Positions 55,160 to 64,000 of a DNA stretch of 64,000 bases are shown in pieces. Under the pieces are notes generated by a model. The model saw only the letters and a program-made list of their open reading frames with translations, was not told the DNA's origin and did not search any database. Both the position numbers and the translations under genes were made by a program. Origin of the DNA: Sphingobacterium kitahiroshimense (GTDB taxonomy: Bacteria > Bacteroidota > Bacteroidia > Sphingobacteriales > Sphingobacteriaceae); NCBI RefSeq assembly GCF_025961315.1, contig NZ_JAOQNK010000001.1:310001-374000 (forward strand), given 5' to 3'. Position 1 is the stretch's first letter. Every line of letters starts with the position of its first letter.

Positions 55160-56257
55160 ATGAAGGAAAATAAACCCATAGATTCTCAAAAACAATTACT
55201 TCAGAAATATCTGGATGGTCAATGTACACCTGAAGAACATAGACTGCTTTTGAATTGGTTTTATTCAATTGAAGATGACCAGTCTCAAGAGACTTCGGAT
55301 ACCGAACGGATTCAATCATTAGGTAGATCAAAATCTATCGTAATGGATCAACTAGATGTTACTTCTGATTCAAATCCAGTGAGAAAGATGTTTGACTGGA
55401 AAAGATTTTCCGTAGCGGCCGCTGTTATAGTGCTCGTGAGTATTGCTACATTATACTTCGTGAAAAATAATATTCAATTAAAGGAAGTCCATTTGGCAGC
55501 ACAAATACCAGATTCTACTGGAACTTATAAAAATGATATCCTGCCTGGGTCTTCTTATGCTTATCTATCTTATAAGGGTAAAAAAAGTGAAATAAAAGTC
55601 CATCAACTAAGTAAGAGTAATGTCCCGCATTCCAGCAACTATTTTATAGAAGTACCCAATGCTGGCACATATAAATTGGAATTAGAGGATGGTACATTGG
55701 TTTGGTTAAATTCTTCTTCTACACTAGATTATCCGGATGCTTTTGGTGTAAAAGAGCGTCGGGTAAAGCTCACAGGTGAAGCTTATTTTGAAGTGAAAAA
55801 GGATAAGAATAGGCCCTTCCGCATTGAAGTCGAAGGTAGTACTGTTGAAGTTCTAGGTACAAGTTTTAATATTAATGCTTATGCAGATCAAGTGAATACA
55901 ACTCTTGTTGAAGGTAAAGTAAAGATTCTAAAAGGAAATCACGAACATGAGTTGCTTCCGGGAGAAGAGGCTTTGATAAAAGGTGATGAAATTAAAATCC
56001 AACAAACAGATGTTTCAAAACATATAGCTTGGCAACGAGGAGAGTTTTATTTTGACGGCAACAATCTTCAAGATATTTTATCACAGATTGCGCGATGGTA
56101 TGATGTTGAAATTATTAATGCTGAAGCTTTGACCTTAAATTCATCTTATAAAGGCTCTTTAAGTCGTGAATTGAAACTTTCCGAAATTCTAAATTCATTG
56201 GCATATGTGACTAAGAAAAAATTTGAAATTGATGGACGAAAAGTAATTATAAAATAA
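55160..56257 (+). CDS. FecR-type anti-sigma factor
   Basis: The protein has 365 residues. The cytoplasmic N-terminus binds the sigma factor, and one membrane helix lies at about residues 78-96 (FSVAAAVIVLVSIATLYFV). The periplasmic FecR domain (GTYKLELEDGTLVWLNSSST, VKLTGEAYFEVKKD, RPFRIEVEG) and a C-terminal DUF4974-like domain (FYFDGNNLQDILSQIARWYDVEI) follow. It transmits the signal from the STN domain of the SusC receptor. Confidence 0.94.
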   Translation: MKENKPIDSQKQLLQKYLDGQCTPEEHRLLLNWFYSIEDDQSQETSDTERIQSLGRSKSIVMDQLDVTSDSNPVRKMFDWKRFSVAAAVIVLVSIATLYFVKNNIQLKEVHLAAQIPDSTGTYKNDILPGSSYAYLSYKGKKSEIKVHQLSKSNVPHSSNYFIEVPNAGTYKLELEDGTLVWLNSSSTLDYPDAFGVKERRVKLTGEAYFEVKKDKNRPFRIEVEGSTVEVLGTSFNINAYADQVNTTLVEGKVKILKGNHEHELLPGEEALIKGDEIKIQQTDVSKHIAWQRGEFYFDGNNLQDILSQIARWYDVEIINAEALTLNSSYKGSLSRELKLSEILNSLAYVTKKKFEIDGRKVIIK

Positions 56258-56424
56258 CAGAATTATAAACCTTAAAATTTGAATGATATGATCGAAACCT
56301 AACAAATACTAGTTTACGGCCAGATCCATAAAAAAAGGGAGTGTTGACGCACTCCCAAATGGAAAAAGGCAATTTATTGAAATGTGAATTCTATAGATTA
56401 ATCAACCTTTAACTATTCAAAGTT

Positions 56425-59400
56425 ATGAATTTTTTTTCTCCTATAATAATCCGGGATGATCGGAGGAGTCGACCCTATGCCTATGTTTTTAAAATCCTGC
56501 TAATTATGAAGTTAATTTGTATGCTGGTTGTGTTGTTTACACTCGGGGCCCAAGCATCGGGATATGCTCAGAATGTAAATATTTCGATGAAGAATGCGAA
56601 GATAGAGCATGTGCTGAAAGAGATATCTAAGCAGACTAAATTGCGTTTTTTTTACGATGAAAAATTACTGGAGCAGACCGATCTTGTAGATGTGTCTGTT
56701 TCTAAATCAGATGTTCGAACCGTCTTAAATCGGGCACTAAAAGGTCAAAATCTTGCATTTGAGATAATGGGGGGGACAATCGTTATTACTGAAAGAAATA
56801 AAACAGATATTGAAATATCTGGTACAGTGCGTGATTCTATTGGGGTTATGCGGGGTGTAACTGTATCCGTTTTGGGAGTATCTGGCCTTTCGACAAAGAC
56901 AGATGCAGATGGACGGTTTTCTCTTCGTGTACCAGAAAATGGCATTTTACTTTTCCGTTTTTTAGGCTACAAAGATCAAGAGGTTCAGGTTGCAAATCAA
57001 AAGGTGATCAATATCCGAATGGAAAGCGCAGAGTCGCACTTGGATGAAGTTATTGTCGTGGGTTATGGAACTCAAAAAAGAGTCAATTTATCTGGTGCTG
57101 TTGACCAGATCAGTGAAAAGTTTTTGGATAGCAGACCGATTACTAATGTTGGCACTGGGCTACAGGGAGCTATGGCTAATCTAAACATAACGCCTACGAG
57201 TGGTAGAGCAAATAGTTCACCTGGGATTAATGTAAGGGGGTATACATCATTATCTGGCGGTGGACCATTAATTGTGATTGATGGCGTTCCGGCCACAAAT
57301 GATGAATTAAACAGAATGAATCCCATTGATATTTCTAGTGTTACGGTTTTAAAAGATGCCGCATCTGCAGCAATCTATGGTAGCCGGGCTGCTTTTGGTG
57401 TGGTCTTAGTAACGACAAAAACAGGAACAACTAAAGAGATAAAAGTAGCCGCCAATTCAATTTTTGCAGCTAAAGCAATAACTAGAACGGTCGACATTGA
57501 AGATAATCCATATGAAGTCATGAAGTATAGGAATATCATGGGTGCTCCTTGGTATAATCTTTATGATGAAAGGATGCTCGAATATGGTAAAGCTTTAAAT
57601 GATGATCCTTCATTACCACGTGTGATTGTGGATCCAAAAAATCCTAATGCTTATATCTATTTAGGTTCAACAGACTGGTTCAAAGAAGTATATAAAGATA
57701 TTCAGCCTTCTTACACGAACAACATCAATATATCTCAAAAAAATGAAAAGTCTTCATTTTATCTTTCTGGAGAGTATTATAGACAAAATGGTATGCTCAG
57801 AATCAGTCCAGATACCTATGATCGCTACAATTTTAGAGCTAAGGGAGATTATAAATTAACTGATTGGTTTACATTATCTAATAATACAACCTATACTGCA
57901 GATAAATATGACCAACCATCTGCTATTGATCAAGGTTATCTTTATTGGCATAATGTTAACCGCCAGCCCTCATTAAATACGGTAAGCAATCCTGACGGAA
58001 CCTATACAGAAGCCGGTGTAAGTATGATCGGTGCTGTTGCCGATGGAGGAAGAAGTGTTCGCAGAGTCAATGATTTTCAAAGCAGTTTTGGAGCTAAGAT
58101 CGATCTACTAAAAAATGTTTGGACTTTAAATGGTGATGCAACATTTAGAAGGGTATCCGGTAAAAGTCATTATTTTGTGGTGCCACTGGAATTTAGTACA
58201 GGTCCAGGTGTTATCAAACGCCAAGCTTTCAATAGCTCAGCTTCAAATGGAAGTGATGAAACCCGCTATAATGTATATAATGTGTATTCACAGTACCAAC
58301 AGACATTAAAGGATCACTATTTTTCATTAATGGTTGGTTTTAATCAGGAAGAACGTATTTATGAGTCGTTTTCTGCCTCACGTGATCAATTGATTGCCAA
58401 TTCTTTGCCTACTATTGGACTAGCCACAGGAGAAACACCTTCAGTTGGTGCATCTGACTATGCATGGTCGGTCAGAGGTGCATTTGCTAGAATTAACTAC
58501 AGTTATAAAGAGCGATATATTTTTGAATCAAATCTGAGATATGACGGTTCTTCAAGATTTCCTAAAAAAGATCGATTTGCATTTAACCCATCAGTTTCTG
58601 GGGCTTGGGTGATTTCAAAGGAGAACTTTTTTGCTCCGCTAAGTGCGTCTGTTTCAAATTTGAAGTTACGCGGATCCTATGGGTCATTGGCTAATCAAGA
58701 TCTGCGTGATAACTATTATCCATATATCGCAAATATGGGAAAAGGTACAAGTATTGTGTTAGATGGTAAACGCCCTGCTTATGTAACAAGTCCTGGTTTG
58801 GTCTCGCCTACGTTAACTTGGGAAACAGTTACACAATCAAATTTCGGAGTAGATATCGGCCTTTTTGGTAATCAATTTTTTGGATCATTTGATTTGTATC
58901 AACGTATGACAAAAGATATGCTGACTGCGGGTCGTACGTTACCTATTGTTCTCGGTACCGGAGTACCATTAGAAAATGCAGCAGATTTAAAGACAAAAGG
59001 TTGGGAGTTAACCCTTGGTTTTAATAAAGAGTTTATGGTCGGTTCTAAACCTCTTTCCTTTGCAACTCGATTTAATCTTGCTGACAGCCGTGCTTACATA
59101 GAAAAATTTAGCAATCCTAAAAATAACTTAAATGATTACTATGTAGGACAGGAGATCGGTGAAATGTGGGGATTGACCACATTAGGTTTTTTTCAGTCAG
59201 CAGCAGAAATAGAGGCACATGCTGATCAGAATGATGTTACTTCTTATCCGGGTACAAGAGGCCTCGAGCCAGGTGATCTTAAATTTGCGGACATAAACGG
59301 AGATGGAAAGATCAATAACGGTGATTGGACATTAGCAAATCATGGTGATTATAAAGTGATCGGTAACTCAAGACAGCGATACAATTATGGCCTTGATTTA

Positions 59401-59868
59401 ACATCGGCATGGAATGGTATAGACCTTCGTATATTTTTGCAAGGTGTCGGTAAGAGAAATTATTATCCTCCTGGAGGCGACCATTACTTTTGGGGTATCT
59501 ATGCTCAACCTTGGGCGAGTTTGACAAAATTTAATTTAGATCACTGGACGCCAGATAATCCAAATGGATACTTGCCTAGACCTAAATCTTATGTAGCTGA
59601 GCAAAGTGGAATCGAATTGGCAGCTACACAAACTAAATATTTACAAAATGCGGGCTATTTAAGGGTTAAAAATATTACGGTCGGTTATACTTTTCCAAAA
59701 TCGTTGACAGATCGATGGGGAGTGGATCGCGTTCGTTTATTTGCCAGCGGCGAAAATCTTTTTGAATTTACGAAATTGATGGATTATTTAGATCCAGAGA
59801 TTGTAGGGGATAGAACTGCTTATCCATTTCAAAGAACATATTCTTTGGGCTTGAATTTTAATTTTTAA
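56425..59868 (+). CDS. SusC/RagA TonB-linked receptor with STN signalling domain
   Basis: The protein has 1147 residues. After a basic leader and signal peptide (KLICMLVVLFTLGAQASGYAQ) comes an STN/secretin-N domain (NISMKNAKIEHVLKEISKQT to ITERN, about 50-130). A CarboxypepD_reg domain (ISGTVRDSIGVMRGVTV), the SusC entry segment DEVIVVGYGTQKRVNLSGAV, a plug with GGPLIVIDGVPATNDELNRM, and a barrel ending in YSLGLNFNF follow. The STN domain touches FecR, so this receptor both imports and signals. The substrate is unknown, and no glycoside hydrolase is adjacent. Confidence 0.95.
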   Translation: MNFFSPIIIRDDRRSRPYAYVFKILLIMKLICMLVVLFTLGAQASGYAQNVNISMKNAKIEHVLKEISKQTKLRFFYDEKLLEQTDLVDVSVSKSDVRTVLNRALKGQNLAFEIMGGTIVITERNKTDIEISGTVRDSIGVMRGVTVSVLGVSGLSTKTDADGRFSLRVPENGILLFRFLGYKDQEVQVANQKVINIRMESAESHLDEVIVVGYGTQKRVNLSGAVDQISEKFLDSRPITNVGTGLQGAMANLNITPTSGRANSSPGINVRGYTSLSGGGPLIVIDGVPATNDELNRMNPIDISSVTVLKDAASAAIYGSRAAFGVVLVTTKTGTTKEIKVAANSIFAAKAITRTVDIEDNPYEVMKYRNIMGAPWYNLYDERMLEYGKALNDDPSLPRVIVDPKNPNAYIYLGSTDWFKEVYKDIQPSYTNNINISQKNEKSSFYLSGEYYRQNGMLRISPDTYDRYNFRAKGDYKLTDWFTLSNNTTYTADKYDQPSAIDQGYLYWHNVNRQPSLNTVSNPDGTYTEAGVSMIGAVADGGRSVRRVNDFQSSFGAKIDLLKNVWTLNGDATFRRVSGKSHYFVVPLEFSTGPGVIKRQAFNSSASNGSDETRYNVYNVYSQYQQTLKDHYFSLMVGFNQEERIYESFSASRDQLIANSLPTIGLATGETPSVGASDYAWSVRGAFARINYSYKERYIFESNLRYDGSSRFPKKDRFAFNPSVSGAWVISKENFFAPLSASVSNLKLRGSYGSLANQDLRDNYYPYIANMGKGTSIVLDGKRPAYVTSPGLVSPTLTWETVTQSNFGVDIGLFGNQFFGSFDLYQRMTKDMLTAGRTLPIVLGTGVPLENAADLKTKGWELTLGFNKEFMVGSKPLSFATRFNLADSRAYIEKFSNPKNNLNDYYVGQEIGEMWGLTTLGFFQSAAEIEAHADQNDVTSYPGTRGLEPGDLKFADINGDGKINNGDWTLANHGDYKVIGNSRQRYNYGLDLTSAWNGIDLRIFLQGVGKRNYYPPGGDHYFWGIYAQPWASLTKFNLDHWTPDNPNGYLPRPKSYVAEQSGIELAATQTKYLQNAGYLRVKNITVGYTFPKSLTDRWGVDRVRLFASGENLFEFTKLMDYLDPEIVGDRTAYPFQRTYSLGLNFNF

Positions 59869-59871
59869 ATA

Positions 59872-61701
59872 ATGAAATGTATCATGAAAAATATAAATAG
59901 ATGGATAATCGTCGGGGGTACATTAATGAGTATGTTTGCCCTAGTCACAAGTTGTAATGATGATTTTATGGATCGATATCCTACTACATCAGTTACTGAA
60001 GAAGTTTTTTTCAATAATATTACAGATTTAAAAACATATACAAATAGTTTTTACAATACTTTAAGTTCACCGATCGCAGATATCGGAACGGATAACTTGG
60101 CCCATCATAATTCAGGAAGCGCTATAGATGAAATGATGAGGGGAGGTATAACACCTCAAAATGCGAGTGTTTGGAGCTGGTCCACTTTGCGTGGGATCAA
60201 CTTTTTTCTAGAAAATTATGGACGCGTTAAGAATGCCAGTGCAGAGGAAGTGAATCATTATGTCGGCATAGCCAAATTTTTCCGTGCACGGTTCTATATT
60301 GATAAAGTCAATATGTATAATGATGTACCTTGGTATGGACACACTTTGAATACCGCAGATATTGAACCGCTACATAAGAAGCAAGATAGTAGAGCTTTGG
60401 TGGTTGATTCTATTATGGCTGACCTAGAATTTGCAGCAGCCCATATAAAACCTGACGGACACAAATCGACTGTAACTAAATGGGCTGCTTTAGCACAGCT
60501 GTCACAGTTTGCACTGCAAGAAGGTACATACCGTAAATATCATACCTACTTAGGTTTGGCTGCTAGTTCTAAAACGTTTCTAGAAAGAGCAGTATCTGCT
60601 TCGGAGAAAATCATAAATGAGGGTGGCTTCCAGATCAGTAAAGCCGGTGGTGTAGATAGAGCTTACAGAGACTTGTTTATCAGTCAAAATCTTCAGGCAA
60701 ATCCGGAAACTATTATGTTTATCGATTACGATAAAGATTTGAATATGAGACGGAATACGCATACGGTATTGGATTATGAATGGGCTTTAAGCCAGACACT
60801 GATGGAAAGCTATTTGATGAAAGATGGGACTAGATTTACAAATCAACCAAATTATAAGACAAAAAATGTCAATGAAGTATTTGCAAATCGAGATCCACGT
60901 TTTGAGCAAACATTCATGAAGCCTGGATTTCAATCGATTGACGCAACGACACCACATCGTTTGAAGCCAACTTTAGGTGGGTATAATCAGATTAAATTTT
61001 ATCCGGAAGTTACCGAAATGATTAGCTGGGAAGCTTCTTACACGGATGCATTTGTATTTAGATATGCTGAAGTCCTATTAATTTATGCAGAAGCTAAAGC
61101 AGAACTTGGAACTTTGAATAGTCAAGCAGATCTGGATAAGTCGATCAATCAACTAAGAGCGCGTGTTGCTATGCCTCCTATGATTTTAAGTGAAGCGATG
61201 GGTGCTGTAGATCCTATATTACAACAGTACTATCCTAATGTAAAAGGAAATGTTGGACTAATTTTAGAAGTTAGAAGAGAAAGACGGGTTGAATTAGCAT
61301 GTGAAGGCCAGCGCTATCGTGATATTTTTAGATGGGAAGTTGGTGAACGTCTTGCAGATCAACAGCAAGGTATGTATGTAAAGGCGTTAGGTGCAATGGA
61401 TGTCACCGGTGACGGGAATCCCGATATAGCTATATTAGAATCGGCGAAAGATACAGGTCCTATTGCTGGGTTTACTCCAGAACAACTGAAGAACATTACA
61501 CTTTACTACCTCAAAGATGCAAATGGTAATAATAATAGCATTTACCTAGAGAATGGAAGTAATGGACATATTATGTTTACTGTTGCTAGGGATAATAAGA
61601 AAAACTTTATTAAAAATAAGCACTACTATTATCCTATCGCCAATAGTCAAATGGTGTTAAGTGGAAGTAACTTAGTGCAAACATTAGGTTGGGAACAATA
61701 G
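59872..61701 (+). CDS. SusD/RagB nutrient-binding lipoprotein
   Basis: The protein has 609 residues. The lipobox is VTSC in the signal. The SusD start (DDFMDRYPTTSVTEEVFFNNITDLKTYTNSFYNTL) and the block LILEVRRERRVELACEGQRYRDIFRW are clear. It starts three bases after the SusC stop. It caps the receptor on the cell surface. A strong terminator follows 53 bases after its stop. Confidence 0.95.
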   Translation: MKCIMKNINRWIIVGGTLMSMFALVTSCNDDFMDRYPTTSVTEEVFFNNITDLKTYTNSFYNTLSSPIADIGTDNLAHHNSGSAIDEMMRGGITPQNASVWSWSTLRGINFFLENYGRVKNASAEEVNHYVGIAKFFRARFYIDKVNMYNDVPWYGHTLNTADIEPLHKKQDSRALVVDSIMADLEFAAAHIKPDGHKSTVTKWAALAQLSQFALQEGTYRKYHTYLGLAASSKTFLERAVSASEKIINEGGFQISKAGGVDRAYRDLFISQNLQANPETIMFIDYDKDLNMRRNTHTVLDYEWALSQTLMESYLMKDGTRFTNQPNYKTKNVNEVFANRDPRFEQTFMKPGFQSIDATTPHRLKPTLGGYNQIKFYPEVTEMISWEASYTDAFVFRYAEVLLIYAEAKAELGTLNSQADLDKSINQLRARVAMPPMILSEAMGAVDPILQQYYPNVKGNVGLILEVRRERRVELACEGQRYRDIFRWEVGERLADQQQGMYVKALGAMDVTGDGNPDIAILESAKDTGPIAGFTPEQLKNITLYYLKDANGNNNSIYLENGSNGHIMFTVARDNKKNFIKNKHYYYPIANSQMVLSGSNLVQTLGWEQ

Positions 61702-61754
61702 TAGGAAATAATCGATCTTACATAACCCTAAGAGAAGATTAAGAAGGTAATTAA

Positions 61755-61789
61755 GAGAAGGCTTATCTGTGATGGGATAAGCCTTCTCT
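61755..61789 (+). terminator. Rho-independent terminator of the SusCD operon
   Basis: GAGAAGGCTTATC (61755-61767) pairs exactly with GATAAGCCTTCTC (61776-61788) across an 8-base loop, then a T-rich tail. It closes the sigma-FecR-SusC-SusD region. Confidence 0.88.
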
Positions 61790-61945
61790 ATTTTTGTATT
61801 TTTCTTAAATTTGGAAATTTATTAGATCGACCTTAATTAAATAATAGTGCCATAAAAGTCTTTTCGCAGAATCGGAAATGAAGGTTTCTATTATAGTATG
61901 ATGGTTTTACAGGAGACCATTCATATTATTATCGAAAATGAATAA

Positions 61946-62473
61946 CTATGCAACTTGTTGTTTCCAGTAAGATACAAACAAGTCATAGAGTTCATTTATG
62001 CTCATATCAATTTCGGAAGCAGAATACATGATCTGTAATTCTTGAGATTGTTTATCAAAAGCCATATTCCAAAACATCTTGGAAAGTTTTGTTTGGTAAT
62101 ATGCTACATTCGTTAAGTATACAACCACCAAAGTATCGCCACCAACTTTTTGAACCTCTAAACCAGTAACATCTTTCCAGTTAATTGCTCCAATACCTCT
62201 TGATAGAGGTGAGGTTTTTCCGCTTACAGTATTTTCATTCAATTCAAAAATTGCAGACTTATCATTCATATTTATGATACTCTTTATCACGAAAATCAGC
62301 ATAATCAAAAATACAGCCCCACTAGCCACTGCTACCTTTGCTTTGAAAATATCGTCAAAAGTGCCTAATCCATAAATAAATACAATGCCCAGGACTAGAC
62401 AGATCGCTCCAGAACTGATTAATAACTTTCTGCTTTTAGCTGTATCTCTAAAGATTTTAATTTCTTTGTTCAT
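61946..62473 (-). CDS. STM3941-like hypothetical membrane protein
   Basis: The protein has 175 residues. Two hydrophobic helices lie near the N-terminus (about 18-38 and 46-66), followed by a PH-like beta domain (IFELNENTVSGKTSPLSRGIGAINWKDVTGLEVQ). This layout fits the STM3941 family, whose function is unknown. It is monocistronic. Confidence 0.6.
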   Translation of the reverse strand: MNKEIKIFRDTAKSRKLLISSGAICLVLGIVFIYGLGTFDDIFKAKVAVASGAVFLIMLIFVIKSIINMNDKSAIFELNENTVSGKTSPLSRGIGAINWKDVTGLEVQKVGGDTLVVVYLTNVAYYQTKLSKMFWNMAFDKQSQELQIMYSASEIDMSINELYDLFVSYWKQQVA

Positions 62474-62593
62474 ATATCATGTATGTATTAATGAACAGCG
62501 AAAGTAAAGAATTTTATCATATACCCAAGAAAATTGCGAAGTTATATGCGTTATTTATATACCTGTCTTTTATGGAAAGTACCTATTATATTT

Positions 62594-63064
62594 TTATTCT
62601 GCGAGGCATGTCGGCTTATGCATTACAGGAAAATTGCACGAATTGGCTATAAAACAAAGTTGATTAGCTTTTTTGTGCAAATCTAACGCTAATGCAATTT
62701 GCTCCGGATTTAAAATAACCACTGCAGGTTTTAGTATTACCTCCACAAAACGGCCACTAGCATCTGAATTAACTTCTAATATAGCTTCTGCATGGTCTGT
62801 GTAAGAGATGACCTCAATGTTGTTTTGATCACAAAGATAAAGATAAGACATCATGTGGCATGAAACTAAGCTACTCAGCAAGAGATCTTCTGGATTGTAT
62901 AGACTTGGATCCCCTTTGAAAGCTTTAGCGGCAGAGATTGCCAGATCACTTTTCCCTTCAATAGAAATGTGATGGCTTTTACTATAAACTTTAGATTTAG
63001 TAGAAGCTACCTTCTCTGTTGAAAACCAACTTAGTGCTACTTTAAAGATGTGCTTGAACGCCAT
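62594..63064 (-). CDS. OsmC-family peroxiredoxin-like protein
   Basis: The protein has 156 residues. The two reactive cysteines are C69 (LSSLVSCHMMSYL) and C143 (FIANSCNFPV), as in OsmC/Ohr. These enzymes reduce organic hydroperoxides in the cytoplasm. It lies 58 bases downstream of the DUF3471 fragment on the same strand. Confidence 0.9.
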   Translation of the reverse strand: MAFKHIFKVALSWFSTEKVASTKSKVYSKSHHISIEGKSDLAISAAKAFKGDPSLYNPEDLLLSSLVSCHMMSYLYLCDQNNIEVISYTDHAEAILEVNSDASGRFVEVILKPAVVILNPEQIALALDLHKKANQLCFIANSCNFPVMHKPTCLAE

Positions 63065-63121
63065 TTTTTATTTCAAATTTAACTCCATTATACTAGATAT
63101 CCAATATTAACACTAATTTGA

Positions 63122-63343
63122 CTACAATTTATGTGCTTTCATTTCACTATTCTGAATTTTGTTTAAACCAATGATTTTGTTTTTGGAATCAATCTGAAAG
63201 ATAGGGGAAGAATCTAGGTCTTGCGCGAAGAATTTATGTTTTGCAAAGGGTACAAGTTCTTTTTTATCATGACCAACCTGTCCATAAAGTTTATTATGCT
63301 CTAGGGTTACTTTAAATACAGGTCCTGGATTAAATTTGATCAT
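63122..63343 (-). pseudogene. Remnant of a DUF3471-type C-terminal domain
   Basis: A 73-codon frame reads IKFNPGPVFKVTLEHNKLYGQ and ends SEMKAHKL. It resembles the DUF3471 tail found on beta-lactamase/serine-hydrolase-like and peptidase proteins. Only a few open codons precede the start before a stop, and the catalytic part is absent, so this looks like a decayed gene end. A free-standing small protein is possible. Confidence 0.5.
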
Positions 63344-63443
63344 ATCAGTGCTTAAACCTGAAAACTACATCAGAATTAGGTTTTATAAAGTTCTTGCTAA
63401 GAAAATAGGATGAGAGACATAATACGAAAGATCTAACTCATCT

Positions 63444-64000
63444 TTATTGAAAGTTTATATTTCCAAAAAAATCTATAGCATGAAACTGTGGATGCGGTAA
63501 ATGAATAGGAGACCAAGATAAATAATGAGGCTGTTCCAATTTATCACCGCATTTATAAAAGTTCCCTTTAAACTTTTGATTAGCAAATGAATCCATTGGA
63601 TTTAAATAGAAAGCAGTTAATGGTATGATGACAGCTAGTTGCCAAGAGGTTGTTTGATTTTGAATATTGATCGGATCGCTACCTAAAGAGGACCATCGCT
63701 TGATACTGTTTAATATAGGTTCTGTGGGCAATGCACGTTTTCCAGGCTTACCTGCCTGCATTAATAACTTTCCGATACAGTTGAATTCAAAATTATAATA
63801 GGTTAAATCAGAGGCCTGAGGTTGGACAAAAAATTCAACACATGCATCTTGAAATACTTTCCCGTTATCATGATTAGTAACAGCCCGTACATGTTTCTCC
63901 TCCACTAGGTAATGAATTAATAAAGCCTTATCGGTATATGCAATAGCAAAACTAACCTGCGGTTTATAGGGATATGTAGACCAATTCACCTGATCAATAG
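63444..64000 (-). CDS. CBM9-like carbohydrate-binding protein, 5' end outside the window
   Basis: At least 185 residues are visible. A GTG at 63989 could be read as a start, but the frame stays open to the window edge (IDQVNWSTYPY), so the gene is truncated there. WSTYPYKPQVSFAIAYTDKALLIHYLV, VFQDACVEFFVQP and YYNFEFNCIGKLL match the carbohydrate-binding family-9-like fold of Bacteroidota. It may bind or sense sugars. Location is uncertain without the N-terminus. Confidence 0.8.
   Translation of the reverse strand, partial: IDQVNWSTYPYKPQVSFAIAYTDKALLIHYLVEEKHVRAVTNHDNGKVFQDACVEFFVQPQASDLTYYNFEFNCIGKLLMQAGKPGKRALPTEPILNSIKRWSSLGSDPINIQNQTTSWQLAVIIPLTAFYLNPMDSFANQKFKGNFYKCGDKLEQPHYLSWSPIHLPHPQFHAIDFFGNINFQ

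Noticed and set aside
1..64000. CRISPR arrays, tRNA/rRNA genes, IS elements, prophage, attachment sites
   Set aside because: None could be recognised on either strand by direct reading.

Overview
The window comes from a low-GC member of the Bacteroidota, most likely Sphingobacteriaceae and possibly Sphingobacterium. The evidence is two SusC/SusD pairs, an ECF sigma/FecR-controlled TonB receptor with an STN domain, several TAnnTTTG-type -7 promoter elements, LytTR/LytS signalling, DUF1080 and Gfo/Idh genes, and very AT-rich intergenic DNA. No rRNA, tRNA, CRISPR array, IS element or phage genes were seen. The DNA reads as ordinary chromosome with some accessory islands.

Layout. 0.1-3.0 kb: a two-domain DUF1080 protein and a Tat-exported Gfo/Idh oxidoreductase, the latter broken by a one-base frameshift. 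3.1-5.5 kb: an NAD-binding protein, a universal stress protein and a DUF1304 membrane protein. 5.6-12.0 kb: a small Cys-motif membrane protein, a SusC/SusD pair and a Cys/His-rich lipoprotein, suggestive of metal handling. 12.3-19.9 kb: an operon of HD + Pycsar-effector-like membrane protein, polyphosphate kinase, SdiA-regulated-like lipoprotein and metallophosphatase, followed by a large GAF-type protein. 20-33 kb: YceI, ArsC-like, TruA, YfiT, a second Usp, a TonB receptor with a LytS/LytTR pair, arginase and ornithine aminotransferase beside a divergent Lrp regulator, GNAT and DUF1697. 33.4-39.3 kb: a DinB gene and then a tightly overlapping seven-gene minus-strand operon (flavoprotein, methyltransferase, type III polyketide synthase, dehydratase, ketosynthase, acyl carrier protein, phosphopantetheinyl transferase) that looks like a dedicated lipid-polyketide pathway. 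39.5-47.3 kb: Xpt, a zinc-ribbon protein, an SGNH hydrolase, two MFS transporters and an HxlR regulator. 47.8-50.3 kb: a ZnuD-like TonB receptor with a 13-bp palindrome over its promoter. 52.0-54.2 kb: an apparent attenuator (24-codon leader ORF, antiterminator, terminator) before rtcB and prfH. 54.5-61.8 kb: ECF sigma, FecR, SusC and SusD. 61.9-64.0 kb: an STM3941-like protein, OsmC, a DUF3471 remnant and a CBM9-like protein cut by the window edge.

The most interesting signal is at 51.9-54.2 kb. RtcB-PrfH pairs are known to restore ribosomes cleaved in the decoding centre. Here the pair is preceded by an Ile/Thr/Val-rich leader ORF, a perfect 11-bp terminator and a competing pairing inside the leader ORF. 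The arrangement would let poor translation of the leader switch on ribosome repair. This is inferred from sequence only. Second in interest are the type III PKS operon, the HD-Pycsar-effector/Ppk1 operon and the palindrome-controlled ZnuD-like receptor.

Many functional calls rest on recognisable motifs and family resemblance read by eye. No database search was run.
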